Assembly (NCBI GenBank): GCA_964017065.1
Contig: OZ024788.1
Coordinates: 10,022,047-10,086,046 of the forward strand
Origin: Haliclona indistincta
Taxonomy: Eukaryota > Porifera > Demospongiae > Haplosclerida > Chalinidae
Direction: 5' to 3'
DNA length: 64,000 nt
Shown: positions 1 to 11,028 of the stretch, one piece after another
How positions within the stretch are numbered: the stretch's first letter is position 1
How the letters are laid out: the number at the start of each line of letters is the position of its first letter
The notes under the pieces: generated by a model
Seen by the model: only the letters and a program-made list of their open reading frames with translations
The model's database searches: none
Told to the model about the DNA's origin: nothing
Translations under genes and position numbers: made by a program

Positions 1-40
1 AGTTTCACTTGGTCACCGAGTCGTAGGTAAAAAAGCACAG

Positions 41-889
41 GTCCCGATGATGCAAATCTTCAAATTCAACCTATTAATGCAGGTCAAAAACGGCTGAGAT
101 GCACATGTACTGCTTGCCAGAAGGAAGACTGTGGCCTATGTCGGTACTGCAAGGACAAAAAAAAATTTGGAGGTCAAAATAAGCTGAAGAAAAGATGTGT
201 TCAAAGGCAGTGTGTACAACTAAAGGTCAGACTGATGTGTTGATAAAAATTAACTTAAAAAGATCTATTTGCTACAGGACTCAGTCGTTTCACCAGTGGT
301 CGCTCCAAAACCTGCTTCACTATCTCCAGCTTCACCAGCTATCATCTTGTCTCAACAGCACAGGATGCTTAAAGAGATAAAGGGTGATGGAAACTGCCTC
401 TTTAGAGCTCTTGCTCACTTTGCATTTGGCACAGAAGAGCTGCACGAAACAATGCGCAAGTTACTGGTCAAGTTTGTAAAAATGAACACCGAGCAGTTTC
501 GTCCTTATGTTTTTGGTCGAACTCTAGAGGAGCACATCGACTCCATGCAGCACACAAGAATTTGGGGGACGCAAGTTGAACTTTTAGCTTCAGCTTCACT
601 GTTTGAGATGGAAGTCTTTGTTCTTACAGACTCTTTTGGTGGTTCATCATCAACTTTAGGGTACAGGTGGATGAAGTACTCGCCAATCGATTGCCAGAAG
701 TTAAGCTTTCCTCCGGCTGACGAACGCCCCAGTGCTCTGGACAACATACATCATTTGGAATTGTTCCACAGCTTCAGTCACTTCGATTGTGTTGTCGGTG
801 TAGACGATGGCACCCTACCTCTTGCAATACCAGTGCTCTCAGACGCGAACAGCAGCACTCGTTCTCCAGACAATGTTGTAGTCTTGTAG
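41..889 (+). CDS. 3' end of a CXXC zinc finger - OTU cysteine protease gene (partial, two exons)
   Basis: Two exons are visible: 41-225 (after an acceptor at 39-40, with an in-frame stop just upstream at 28-30) and 278-889 (stop TAG 887-889). The 52-bp intron is phase 0. Exon 1 encodes a CXXC-type zinc finger: cysteine pairs with CGLCRYC spacing, the KFGG motif and a closing KKRCVQRQC. This fold usually binds unmethylated CpG DNA. Exon 2 encodes an OTU-like domain with the nucleophile motif GDGNCLFRA near 382-408, a WGTQVELLA segment, and a C-terminal SHFDCVV that fits the catalytic His region. OTU proteins are deubiquitinating cysteine proteases. The N-terminus lies outside the window. OTU domains are often carried by large transposons, so this may be transposon cargo rather than a host gene. 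The donor GTCAGA is not a strong consensus site. Confidence 0.72.
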
Positions 890-1170
890 AATGATTATCA
901 ATGTTATAATGTTCACACTCACAACGCTCAGTCACCTCTTGTGAAATGATAGAATGTTCATTGTTCAAATGTATTGGGAGAGATCCAGAGGCAAACAACA
1001 CGGACAGAGTCGACAGACAACATTTCTACACTGCAGCTCTTATGACGACACACATGCAGCTTGCAGGACATTGAATTGTGAGAAGTAGACAAGCTTTCAA
1101 TGGTCAACTTGAAGAAATTGCGGCAGGTCAAAGTCACGAGAAGAACACGAGTATAGCTGTGTGAAGGGAA

Positions 1171-1290
1171 CTAGCGGCGCTGCTTTAGAGAGAGAGAGCC
1201 ATGGCTGAAAGACTGCGCTAGCCGAGCTGCTAGCGGCGCTGCTTTAGAGAGAGAGAGAGCCATGGCTGAAAGACTGCGCTAGCCGAGCTG
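1171..1290. repeat. 59-bp tandem duplication
   Basis: Two nearly identical copies, starting at 1171 and 1230, each contain a short GA run followed by CCATGGCTGAAAGACTGCGC. The second copy has one extra GA. Confidence 0.9.
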
Positions 1291-1309
1291 CAAACACCAA
1301 GTACCGAAA

Positions 1310-1350
1310 GTGGGCGTTTCTCATAATAAAGTGGGCGTTTCTCATAATTC
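1310..1350. repeat. short tandem pair of GTGGGCGTTTCTCATAA
   Basis: Two adjacent copies of a roughly 20-bp motif, GTGGGCGTTTCTCATAA, separated by A residues. Confidence 0.8.
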
Positions 1351-2017
1351 ACGTGACAGGGGTCATGAAGTGTTGTGAACATAACAAAACCCAATACGTT
1401 TAGCGCAGGGGGCGCGCCGAAAACCGGTCAATTTTTTGCGGTTATTTGTATTCTTCAATTTGGCTCAATTTTGGGATAATTTATTTTAGCACTTTTTCAT
1501 AAAGTTATGGTGTCTGAAGTATGTATGTCACCAAAAGGCGACAATAGGGGTTAAAGGGTTAAATAGATATCAGGTGCACTGCTCCCAACGACTAGTGTAG
1601 TTTTCTGTGTAGGTTTTGTCTCGAATAGCTCACTAGCCACGGCGCTAGGCTCTCTGAAGAAGAACAAACGGGTGACCACGTGAACTCTGGTTTACCACCT
1701 TAGACCTGGTTTCTTTTGCTTCTGAAGGTCTCTTTGTAGTCGCACAAATCGTGCAAGGAGCTTCAGAACGTTAGATTAGCTTGAAACGCCCGTACGGCGA
1801 AGATCTGGCAGTACCGTACTTGGTGCCTCCAGGCGAGACGCCATCTTTTCATGCCCATAGCAACTGCACTTGTAGTCTTTATTAGTAGACTCATTGTAAG
1901 CGCTTACCTCTTAGGATAGCCTCTAGGTAGTTAAAATACCCCTGATGTCGTCAACAGCCAAGATATACGCGTTTAGCCTAAGTGTAGCCGCCATCTTGTT
2001 TTCCGCTCAACCCTAAA

Positions 2018-2042
2018 TATGCCACGACTACCGCGTGGCATA
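2018..2042. repeat. hairpin, 9-bp stem, probable end of an inserted element
   Basis: TATGCCACG pairs perfectly with CGTGGCATA around an ACTACCG loop. The sequence right of it (ACAATGTATTTAC) is NLR-cassette flank, found uninterrupted near 50281. The hairpin therefore sits exactly at the right edge of an insertion. A hairpin with different arms occupies the equivalent place at 29286-29311. Confidence 0.65.
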
Positions 2043-3623
2043 ACAATGTATTTACTATACTATGATACTTGTGTATATACAACCACACTCCTGCTAACGT
2101 GATTATTTTGACCTTTTCATATTGAGCTCTAAGATGCTGTACCTGATGATAATTATGGTAATCTGAAGCTAGTCATGCATACTTTATTTAGCATGACATG
2201 TACAGTATAATAGATTGAAGAGTATGCTTGTAAGATGCAATCAATGCATGGTACTTGCCTTAACTAGGAGAAACTGCTGTAGTATATCACTAACACATTA
2301 GTATGTCAACACAATGTGTGGTTCATTTCAGTATACATGTACTGGTGCTTATCATAGCAAGATAGCTGTTAAAGATTGATCATTATCGAACAGAAACTGA
2401 ATCATGAATGTTGTTGTAAATACTACTGATTGATAAACATGTTGATTTTAAAGAATACTAGTTCTGCTACTCAGGTCCAACTCTTATCGTGGCAACAATT
2501 ACTGATCATGACTTCAAATAATATATAATTGAAGGACAATGACAGCTACAGATGTAACACATATAACATTCAGTCAAGTTGGCTATAATAGTAGCTCATC
2601 ATCTTTAGTGAACATGCATGCAGCTGCTCAGTGCTCATAGTATTTTTTCAACACAAATTCAATAGAAGTAGTTACTCTAGTGTCTTCTCTTGGTTTTAAC
2701 AACCTTCAACAGCAACATAAGTCAACAAATTGTATTGTACTATACACACAATACTACTCTACTTCACATAGTCTTATGTAGCAGAGAAATATCAACAATG
2801 CTGACACATATTTCTGCCTACTATTGATTGATATCTTTCATGAGCTTAGATGAGGCACATTTTATTGATGCTATAGCCTCACTTATAATGTATAGTTATG
2901 CTATCTTTACAGTACATAAGAGAATGAGATGTGTAAATGACTTGTTCACAGCTTGAAGTGAGAGACCTAGCAGTGCCGGCTGTAGTTAAAACCCGGACCG
3001 GACCGGACCGCGGACCACGGACTGGACCGGAAACGGACGACGGAAAATGGGCGTGGTCTCGCACTCAAGAGCCCGAAAACTAAACCCAAGACCCTAAAAC
3101 CTTCGCCGCTAACTGTGCAAAGTCGGGAGGGTATCCTAACCCGGGCCTTCGGCCCTTGGTAAGCCTAAGGATCGTCGGGAGGGTAGACCTAACCCGGGCC
3201 TTCGGCCCTTGCTAACCGTCAATTGCGACGATCCTTAGGCTTACCAAGGGCCGAAGGCCCGGGTTAGGATACCCTCCCGACTTTGCACAGTTAGCGGCGA
3301 AGGTTTTAGGGTCTTGGGTTTAGCTTTCGGGCTCTTGAGTGCGAGACCACGCCCATTTTCCGTCGTCCGTTTCCGGTCCGGTCCGGTCCGGGTTTTAACT
3401 ATAGCCAGCAGTGCCTGGATCAGCAGCTGTTACATTTGTTCCACTGAGGTTCAAATAATATTATATCAGAGTTATATTTTGTTGAATGCTTTCAAAGATG
3501 TGCCAGTGTAATTCTGAAAATCTCCTGTTTCTCAATAAATGATGTGGAATATTTATGATAAATGATGTGGAATATAATATAAATGATGTGGAATATTTTA
3601 TTATTGGTGGAATATTTCTCAAG
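2043..3623. other. 3' flank of NLR-A (shared cassette flank with decayed LRRs)
   Basis: This stretch aligns by eye with 29315-30530, 50281-51639 and 56290-57069, the sequence just 3' of the other NLR genes. On the minus strand it holds decayed LRR coding sequence (about 2880-2977 continuing at 3416-3510), interrupted by a 429-bp foldback element. Three short tandem copies around ATGATGTGGAATAT lie at 3535-3600. Confidence 0.65.
2978..3406. mobile_element. foldback MITE with 9-bp target duplication (Mutator-like by TSD length)
   Basis: The element is almost a complete palindrome with arms near 200 bp; its ends are GGCTGTAGTTAAAACCCGG and CCGGGTTTTAACTATAGCC. It is flanked on both sides by AGCAGTGCC (2969-2977 and 3407-3415), present once at the empty site in other cassette copies. 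A 9-bp duplication with long inverted repeats fits Mutator-like elements. No transposase is encoded. Confidence 0.8.
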
Positions 3624-3864
3624 CTACTTATAAACACATAAATTTCTATGAAACTCAATGTCAATAGGAGGTAATCCCCTCTCTTTTCTTGCTTTTTTCA
3701 AATCACCAACAGCAGCATAAGTGGCCCTGTTGTAGGAAATACACATTCTTTTTAATGTGGTGTTAAACTTGAGTGCTGAAAGAATGATGTCATACCGACT
3801 AACATAAGCACGTGAGATATCAATTGTTAGTAGTGACTGATTTGATTTCAGTGTTTTTGCAATG
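3624..3864 (-). pseudogene. C-terminal fragment of NLR-A, cut off by a retrotransposon
   Basis: The minus strand reads the last LRR-like segment and C-terminus of the NLR family (LKSNQSLLTIDIS, then GLPPIDIEFHR near the end, stop at 3624-3626). It continues in frame from the NLR-A exon at 7885-10974 once the LTR element and one copy of its CAATG target duplication are removed. Compared with intact paralogs, it extends a few codons past the usual stop (ending LCVYK). The BEL-like insertion separates it from the rest of the gene, so it is a displaced exon piece and not a gene in its own right. Confidence 0.85.
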
Positions 3865-4058
3865 TGTTCACGCTTATTATGGTCTTTTTCTCTTGCTCAT
3901 CTTATTGTTTACACTGTCTGTTCTCACTTCCCACTCGCTCACTCTCATTGTTGTAATTTGTACGTATTGTGAATATAATTAGTTTTGTGGCAATAACAAC
4001 ATGGCCGCAACCAAGGGAAACTGAATCCAGCCAATCCTGGGCTGTCGTGGCGCTTACA
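3865..4058 (+). repeat. left LTR of the BEL-like element
   Basis: 194 bp, TG...CA ends, identical by eye to 7691-7884. It contains CT-rich sequence and no obvious coding potential. Confidence 0.9.
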
Positions 4059-4469
4059 TTATGGTCCTTCGAACCGGATAAAGTGAAGTGTCATCTTTTC
4101 ACTTTGTCCATCTTTATTTTATCGAACTGTGCCTGATTCAGCTCTTATCGTTACCTGATCTTGAGAAACCACGTGCTACCATCGCCACTCTGACTCAATC
4201 TCGTTGCTGCGTACTATAACAGTCTTGGAACATCTACTGACGCGTTACATCGGTTCTTACTATGCTCAAGTCTGTTGTCGCTACTCCCGCTGTCGATTCT
4301 CACTCCATTGTCGTTACCACGTGGTTGTACATTGGCTGTTCTCTCCTTCAGTTTCTCTACTTCATCGCTACCGCTGTGGCTGTTCACCTGCTGGACATCA
4401 CCTCAACATTTCTTCGTTGTTGACCGTACACTGATTCTTGTCGTTGTTGACAGTCTCACACTCCTTGTT

Positions 4470-5010
4470 GCTCGCCTGACTGCTGGTGCACACAGAACTC
4501 GTCTGTTCACTAGCCAGGGAGAATACACTCGTCTGATCGCTGGTGCACGCAGGACTTGCCTGTTCACTGGCACAGAGAGATCTTCGCTCGTCTGATCACT
4601 GGTGCATGCAGGACTCGCCTGTTCGCTGGTACAGAGAGACACTCTTCGCTCACGGTCTGATCACTGGTGCACGCAGGACTCGCCTGTTCGCTAGTACAGA
4701 GAGACACTCCTTCACTCGTCTGATCGCTGGTACACACAGAACACGTCTGTTCACTAGCACAGAGAGATCTCACTCGTCTGCTCACTGGTATACACAGAGA
4801 ACTGGTCTGTTTGCTGGTACAGAGAGTATTACACATACGGCTCTATTCACACTGACGGTCTTCGTTTGCTCATCTTCACAGAACTTCAAACATTCGTCTG
4901 ACTATACTCATTCTCTCATCTGCTCACTGGTGCACACAGGACTCGTCTGTTCCTTGGCACAGAGAGATACTCTACCGCTCGTCTGATCGCTGGTGCCTCC
5001 AGAACTTGTC
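4470..5010. repeat. diverged tandem repeats in the retrotransposon leader
   Basis: Variants of a module containing GGTGCACGCAGGACTCGCCT, then TTCACTGGCACAGAGAGA-like sequence, recur with irregular spacing of roughly 50-100 bp. They give spurious repeated frames on both strands. Confidence 0.7.
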
Positions 5011-6185
5011 TGTTTCACTGGCACAGAGAGACTCATACTATTGTACTCTTCCACTTGTCTGATCGTTGTACACGAATCTCTTCACTGGCACACCCGACAG
5101 TTGCATTCTACTCCTTCGCTTGCCTGACTAGTGTACACAGAGAGAATTCACTCATTCCTTTGCTCACTCCGTTACAGAACGTGTTACGTGATTGCTCACA
5201 TTCACACTCAACTGCAGTGCTTGGTTATTCACTAGCACAGTGAATCACTTGTCGTAGAACTGTTGACAAATTGACTATCTTTTGCTCATCCATCTGTTCG
5301 CTAGCAAAGACTTAATTCTTCTATTCATCTGTTGACATTCACTTTCTTCCACTCGGCTTGTTTGGTTTAAATTAGTTGACGGTTAGTACATTCTTAATCA
5401 CTCGTCGATTCCTTTACTCACACTATTCGTTGGTGCTGACCAAGACACCTCACTCATCGTACGTGACTATTGATCTACTGAGAAGTCACCTTCACTTGAT
5501 AACTCATCTGCTTGCTAGTACAAGGAACACTCATAGTTGTATAATCACCTGCTGGCAGTGATACCTATCCCTGTTGCTTGTCACAAGACACTCTTGTTGG
5601 TACATGAACATTTGTCGCATCATCTGTGCGTCAATTCGGTTTGTTTCTCGTCAAGGCTCCCACTCGTTGCTCTGATCTAACGTTAGCCATTTGATTCTTG
5701 CACTCGCTATCTCCAAGTGGAATTCTTTGCTCATTACCTCGTGTTACTTGGACACCTCGCATTATTAGATACTGTCTCTTGGACGCAATATCGCCAGACG
5801 ATTCTCTTACTGTCAGTCGCCTCACTTGTTTCAATTTGCTGTTGTATTATTCTTGTTTGAAGCATAACTACTCTTCGCTTACAGCAAACACACTTGTCAT
5901 CTGTTCATCATCTCTTGATACGATCTTGACTCTTCGACGCTTTACCTACAATTCAAATTGACCTTGTTAATCCATCACTCCATCATTTCGTAACTGTCAT
6001 TCACACTCATTACAGGACCTATCTCTCACCTCTGCTTGTTGATCTTGTATCACACTGCTATCTGGATAAGCTACTCGACTACTTGTCTTACTGGATATCA
6101 TCTCAGCTCTATTCTTGTTGTTCTTGCTGCTATTGACACTATCATTCTCGATACTTATTCGTCAGTTTCGTTCAAGGAAGCAGTC

Positions 6186-7406
6186 ATGTCTTCGTTATCA
6201 ATTGCACGCCTACAAAGAAATGTAGTTTCTGTTTCCATCACACATCTCGCTAAGAGACTGGAGAACTTGGAACGCAATCAGATTGAAGCCAATCTTCATC
6301 ATGCTCGAGACATCGAACAGCAACTCAACTCTCTGGACTCTGAGTATTGGAAGCGACATTTTGCTGTCATTGATCTTATTGACGATGAAGCCCTCCTCTC
6401 CAGAGAACAGGAGCTGCTTGACAATCATGACGACCGAGTCAGTTCATTGTCTGTTCGCATCAGCCTATTGCAATCTTCCATGTCTACTGAAAAACAACGC
6501 AGGAAATGTTTGTCTGAACTATGTTCCTTGCAAAAGAAGATTCTTTCTATTCACGACAATGTCACTTCGTCAACTCCTGAGTCTCACCTTCACCAATATG
6601 CCAAAACTATTCGTAGCTACAAAGCCGAACTACGCAAGATATGCCTTGAATCGTACAATCTGGACGTGTCAGACTCGGACGAGATATACTCTCTTGAATC
6701 TCAACTAGACGAGGATGTATTCAATTGTTGTCTGAAGATCAGAAGACTATTGCCTTCAGCTAATACCTCTCTCGCTCCTTCTTCGCTGCTTGAGTATAAT
6801 AAAAGCATCACTCCTCAGGTTGAGAAAGAATTACAAGCTGTTCCAGACATGTCACTCGTCGTTGCAACATCTTCAACTCTTGTGAACACAAACTCACACA
6901 GTAATGAGACACAAACTCTGACCTCTGATTCACTTGATTCCATTGACACTTGTGAGATACCTCTTCTCATGGTTGTTACAGATGAACCTTCTACTCACCC
7001 TTCCTGTGAAACTACTTACTCCATTGATCGTTGTCCAGAAGTCATCAACTCTAGGACCTCACTTGCTATATCGTCGTCTGGACATTCAACTCACAAACTC
7101 TGCATACCAATCATCACTTGTTGTGCTGCAGATTTCTCTCACATCAATGGTGTTGATTCCTTGCTAGACTGCTCACCTCATTCATTGCTCGATTGCTCAC
7201 CTCATTCCTTGCTCGCCTGTTCACCTCATTCCTTGCTTGACAGATTGATTCGAACCTCTATGGTTGTCGCCATTCTCATCAAGTCTTACCTCATACTGTT
7301 TCTCCATGTCTGTCATGGCCGGCGGCACTCTACCCAGAACACTTTCGCTCACTCTCGTTTGTGCATCGAGATCATACGTTCTCTCACTCCTTCTCATGTC
7401 ACATGA
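6186..7406 (+). CDS. gag-like protein of the BEL-like element
   Basis: About 406 residues from the ATG at 6186; the frame is open further upstream, but no earlier start is convincing. The first 200 residues are charged and helical, with heptad-like leucines suggesting coiled coils (LAKRLENLERNQIEANL), plus LLDNHDDRVSSLSVRI, which resembles the N-terminal part of BEL/Pao gag proteins. The second half is Ser/Thr-rich and low in complexity, including a threefold repeat around LLDCSPHS (about 7170-7240). No zinc knuckle, protease or polymerase motif follows, so the element would depend on a relative to move. It lies inside the LTR pair, in LTR orientation. Confidence in the reading frame is good; confidence in the family is moderate. 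Confidence 0.6.
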   Translation: MSSLSIARLQRNVVSVSITHLAKRLENLERNQIEANLHHARDIEQQLNSLDSEYWKRHFAVIDLIDDEALLSREQELLDNHDDRVSSLSVRISLLQSSMSTEKQRRKCLSELCSLQKKILSIHDNVTSSTPESHLHQYAKTIRSYKAELRKICLESYNLDVSDSDEIYSLESQLDEDVFNCCLKIRRLLPSANTSLAPSSLLEYNKSITPQVEKELQAVPDMSLVVATSSTLVNTNSHSNETQTLTSDSLDSIDTCEIPLLMVVTDEPSTHPSCETTYSIDRCPEVINSRTSLAISSSGHSTHKLCIPIITCCAADFSHINGVDSLLDCSPHSLLDCSPHSLLACSPHSLLDRLIRTSMVVAILIKSYLILFLHVCHGRRHSTQNTFAHSRLCIEIIRSLTPSHVT

Positions 7407-7690
7407 TCACATCGCTTATCTAACCGACTATTGGATTCTATGGTTATGAACACATTGGATACGGATTATCTCATCTATTGACTCTATGGTATGTTGTGAT
7501 CATTATTTGTTGTCATTATGTTGTTGTAACTTATCTCATTGGTTTGACTACATGCATTGTTTCTCATTTGGTTGTATCTTTTTCGCTTGTTGGTATCATT
7601 AGTATGTTATGATTTGGAACAGATAGTCTTTGTTATTGTATCGTTTCTTTCTATTGGTTTTGTAAAGACTCCGTCTTTAGGCCGGCGGTA

Positions 7691-7884
7691 TGTTCACGCT
7701 TATTATGGTCTTTTTCTCTTGCTCATCTTATTGTTTACACTGTCTGTTCTCACTTCCCACTCGCTCACTCTCATTGTTGTAATTTGTACGTATTGTGAAT
7801 ATAATTAGTTTTGTGGCAATAACAACATGGCCGCAACCAAGGGAAACTGAATCCAGCCAATCCTGGGCTGTCGTGGCGCTTACA
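7691..7884 (+). repeat. right LTR of the BEL-like element
   Basis: 194 bp, identical by eye to the left LTR. It is followed by the CAATG target duplication and then by NLR-A coding sequence on the minus strand. The last two codons of the truncated NLR-A frame come from this LTR. Confidence 0.9.
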
Positions 7885-10800
7885 CAATGCATTCGGCATC
7901 ATCTTTTGATATTTCTCTACCACGAAGGACTAAGTGAAGTAGAGTTGTGTTGTGTTCGAGTGCAGAAAAGATGAGTGAGATAATACGATTAGCTGGTACA
8001 GCGTCCTTGCATGACAGATCAAGATGTGTAAGCGACTTGTTCACTTGAAGCATTTCAGTGAGACACCTAGCAGTATCTGGATTGGTAGCTGTTAAACGTG
8101 TCCTACCAAGATTTAGGTAGACCAGAGTCCTATTGTGTTGAAGACATTCAAAAATATTTTGAAATCCTGTGTCCGACAGTGCTTCGTTTCCTGAAAGATT
8201 GAGATGTGTAAGTGAATTGTTTTCTTGAAATAAAGTTATAAGAGCCACTAAAGTGTCCGCATCAGTAATTTTTACATTGCAACTGCCTAAATTCAGGTTG
8301 ATTAGAGTAGTATTGTGCCAAAGACCTTTAAAGACACAAAAAGTCCCAAAGTCGGACAAATTTTTTAAGTGTGCAAGATTCAGATGTGTAAGTGACTTGT
8401 TCACTTGGAGCATTGTAACAAGAGCCTGAGCTGTGTCTGGGTCTGTAACTGCTATACCGGTATAGCTAAGATTTAAGTTCACAAGAGTGTTATTGTGCTG
8501 AAGGCATTTAAGGACACAGCAAGCCCCTGAACCTGAGAACTTCTCTAAGTGCGAAAGATTAAGATGTGTAAGTGACTTGTTCACCTTGAGCATTGTAACA
8601 AGATCCTGAGCTCTTTTCTGATCCGAAACTGTTATACCAGTACTGCTGAGATTTAAGTGTACAAGAGTGCTATTGTGTTGAAGACTTTCAAAGACAAAGC
8701 AAGCTCCTGAATTAGAATGTGAAAGATCCAAATGTGTAAGTGCTTTGTTAATTCGAAGCATTTCAGCTAGTTTTTCGAATGATAGATAACTATTTTCACT
8801 TAGATTCAGACTAACCAGAGTATTATTTTGTTGAAGACTTTCAAACATCCAAGCAAACCCGCACCTCAACTTTGAAAGATTAAGCTGCTTTATCGATTTG
8901 TTTTCTTTGATCATTTTAGCGAGAAACTTATCTAATTCTTGCTCGTCTGACAAATGAAAATTGTTTGAGGATATATCAAGTTCTGTTAGTGGTTTGTTTA
9001 AGTAAACACACTTCATTGTTGTAGTGGAAATATTTCTCTTACCGTAATGGAGCATACTAGTATATTCCGGTAAGTCTTCAACTGATAGACGGACTTTGGT
9101 AATTATTGAATTGCTTGTGCGCAGCATTTCACCCACAACTACTTGTAGAAATGTGGGGAGATCAACAATTTCCATTGTTAGCTGACTGATCAAAGGAAAT
9201 TTATTAAGGTACACTGCAATACAGTTCATTACTGTGGCAGATGGCTTATGCAACTGCAATGTCAATTTTTCGAACAGAGGACTCTTTGAGAGTTCATTTA
9301 GCAGAAGTTTTATGCAATGGTCATTAACGGAATTGGATATACCTATACACAATGTCAAAGGAGCATTATTAGTGCTAGATTCCTGTCCGCATGTGGACAG
9401 GAATGAGACAATGAAATATCCAACTGCAAGAAAATCAACTGGAACTAAATACCCAATAAATGAGTCACGTTTAGACATAAAACTAGTAGGATCAACCAGC
9501 TGGGATAGAGAAGGTTGCTTTGCTTCATAGAAGCAGTGAAGTAAAGGCACAAATTCTGAAAGACTAGACCTACCTCTATAATGTGAAGATATGAATTTTT
9601 GTATTTCTAGATTGTCTAATTTTGTGAAGCCACAATAGTACTGAAGCACGGCTTGAAAACGAGCACTTCGAAAAAGCTCCTTAAAAACCTTTACCTGTTC
9701 ACTAGATTCCATCTGTGAAATATAGTAAGCAGCAAGAAGCTCTTGAATTGAGAGATGAAGAAAGTTATACGAAAGTGATTTACCGTAAAGTGCAAGCCCC
9801 TCAATTGTCTGAAGAAGCCCTAACGATGGAAGATTTGTGGGCAAGTAAAATTTCTGCAAGTCCTTTATATAGAAAATAATTTTTTCTTGCATTATTCCAT
9901 TGTATGCTAACAAGCTAAGGTTGTTTAGTTTAGACTTAAGGTCATCAGGAAGATCACCGAATGAGGATAGTTCTGGTAAAACTATGTCGGTATCGTGTGT
10001 GTCACATTCTCGGACAATGCAGCAGAGTACGAAAGAGCAGAATAGCTCATGGCGTGTGGTAGGTAGAACACCCCTCATTGTCAGGAATATGTGCACCAGT
10101 ATTGCTGAATGAAGAGGTATATAACAGTAGCCTTCTATAACTGGGTGCTCTTCAAGATGCTGAACAAGTTGCTGGATTTGAGTTCTGTTGCCATCCAAAG
10201 CTTTCTCAATGAACTCACGGATCTGTTTGTGAGTAAAACCAAGTATTTCCACTCGTCGATCAGCTATGTGGAGAAGGTTTCCTGTGATAACTGGTCGAGA
10301 GGTGATTAGTACAGTACTTTGATGAAGAGAGAGCTTGTGTGGCTGTAGAAGTATAGTGGAGACAAGCGAGCTTTTCATCTTATTTGGTGGAAATTCATCC
10401 CATCCATCGAAAATGAACAAAACATTCATTCCATCATTAGCTTGTAGTTGAGAAGCGGTGCTTTGAGACATTTCTGTACTACGAGCTGGTATAATGTCAG
10501 CTAAGGTGCTAGCATTCTGGATCGTTTCGTCGCGCAAGTAAGCAAGTATTACTAAATCAAAATTCGCTAACCAGGAAGCACCTTGTGCCCATTGGTGGCA
10601 GATGTGGAGAACAAATGTGCTCTTTCCTCCTCCTGGGGCTCCTTCAATAAGACATACTCTACCTGGTGGTGGTGGTGGTAGCACAACTAGTGGTTGAGGT
10701 GATGGAATTGGAAAGAGGTCAACTAGGTCAATAGATTCCTTATGACTAAGAATTGTTTCAATCTTTCCTTGCTGTGCTAGTCTGATCATTTCCTCCTCTG

Positions 10801-10974
10801 GTCCTCCACGTCGTATCTCTTCATTTTTAATCATTGCTATTCGTATGAACTCACATCGTGGGAGGTTGGCCCAATGTTGAGAGGTATGGCTTTGGGACAT
10901 AGACGTGTACAGTTCCTTGAGGTAGGATCCATAAGAGGTGAGGGGATTATGAGGAGATTGTTTGGGAGAGCAAT
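7885..10974 (-). pseudogene. NLR-A: NACHT-LRR exon, split by a retrotransposon and lacking its Death exon
   Basis: The large second exon of an NLR, open from a conserved acceptor (AG at 10975-10976) to the LTR junction at 7885. It holds the pre-NACHT linker, Walker A EGAPGGGKST, Walker B LFIFDGWDEFP, sensor VLITSRPV, the NLHLSIQELLAAYYIS region and about eight LRR units. The intact paralogs have a Death-domain exon about 56 bp further upstream. Here the sequence changes to a transposon end inside the intron (GAGTTAGC remains, the donor GT is lost, break at 11028). The C-terminal piece lies at 3624-3864, beyond the retrotransposon. The frame is otherwise clean, so the damage is recent. A truncated product starting at the in-frame ATG at 11005 remains possible if a promoter exists. 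The LRR set differs from the other copies. Confidence 0.88.
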
Positions 10975-11028
10975 CTGAGAAATTGAGACATAGTATATCG
11001 ATCATACACTCATGAAACTAGCTAACTC

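Larger units (their letters stand above)
890..2017. other. non-coding stretch downstream of the OTU gene
   Basis: No convincing reading frame. It contains a 59-bp tandem duplication (1171-1290), a short tandem pair (1310-1350) and a terminal segment (about 1985-2003) shared with the right end of the insertion near 29252-29272. It may be the 3' part of a mobile element that ends at the hairpin at 2018-2042. Confidence 0.5.
3865..7884 (+). mobile_element. BEL/Pao-like LTR retrotransposon, non-autonomous, inserted in NLR-A
   Basis: Two 194-bp direct repeats that look identical by eye (3865-4058 and 7691-7884) start with TG and end with CA. They are flanked by the 5-bp duplication CAATG (3860-3864 and 7885-7889), which occurs once in other NLR copies. 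Three bases after the left LTR, TGGTCCTTCGAACCGGAT (4062-4079) sits where a primer-binding site belongs and resembles the start of BEL/Pao internal regions. The internal part carries diverged tandem repeats (4470-5010) and a gag-like frame, but I see no protease, reverse transcriptase or integrase. Identical LTRs suggest a recent insertion. Assignment to BEL/Pao rests on the primer-site region and the gag-like N-terminus only. Confidence 0.85.

Noticed and set aside
505..747. 80-residue minus-strand frame
   Set aside because: Antisense shadow of the OTU exon.
4059..4085. tRNA-like sequence TTCGAACCGGAT after the left LTR
   Set aside because: Only 18 bases match a T-arm-like sequence, without acceptor or other arms; the position fits a primer-binding site, not a tRNA gene.
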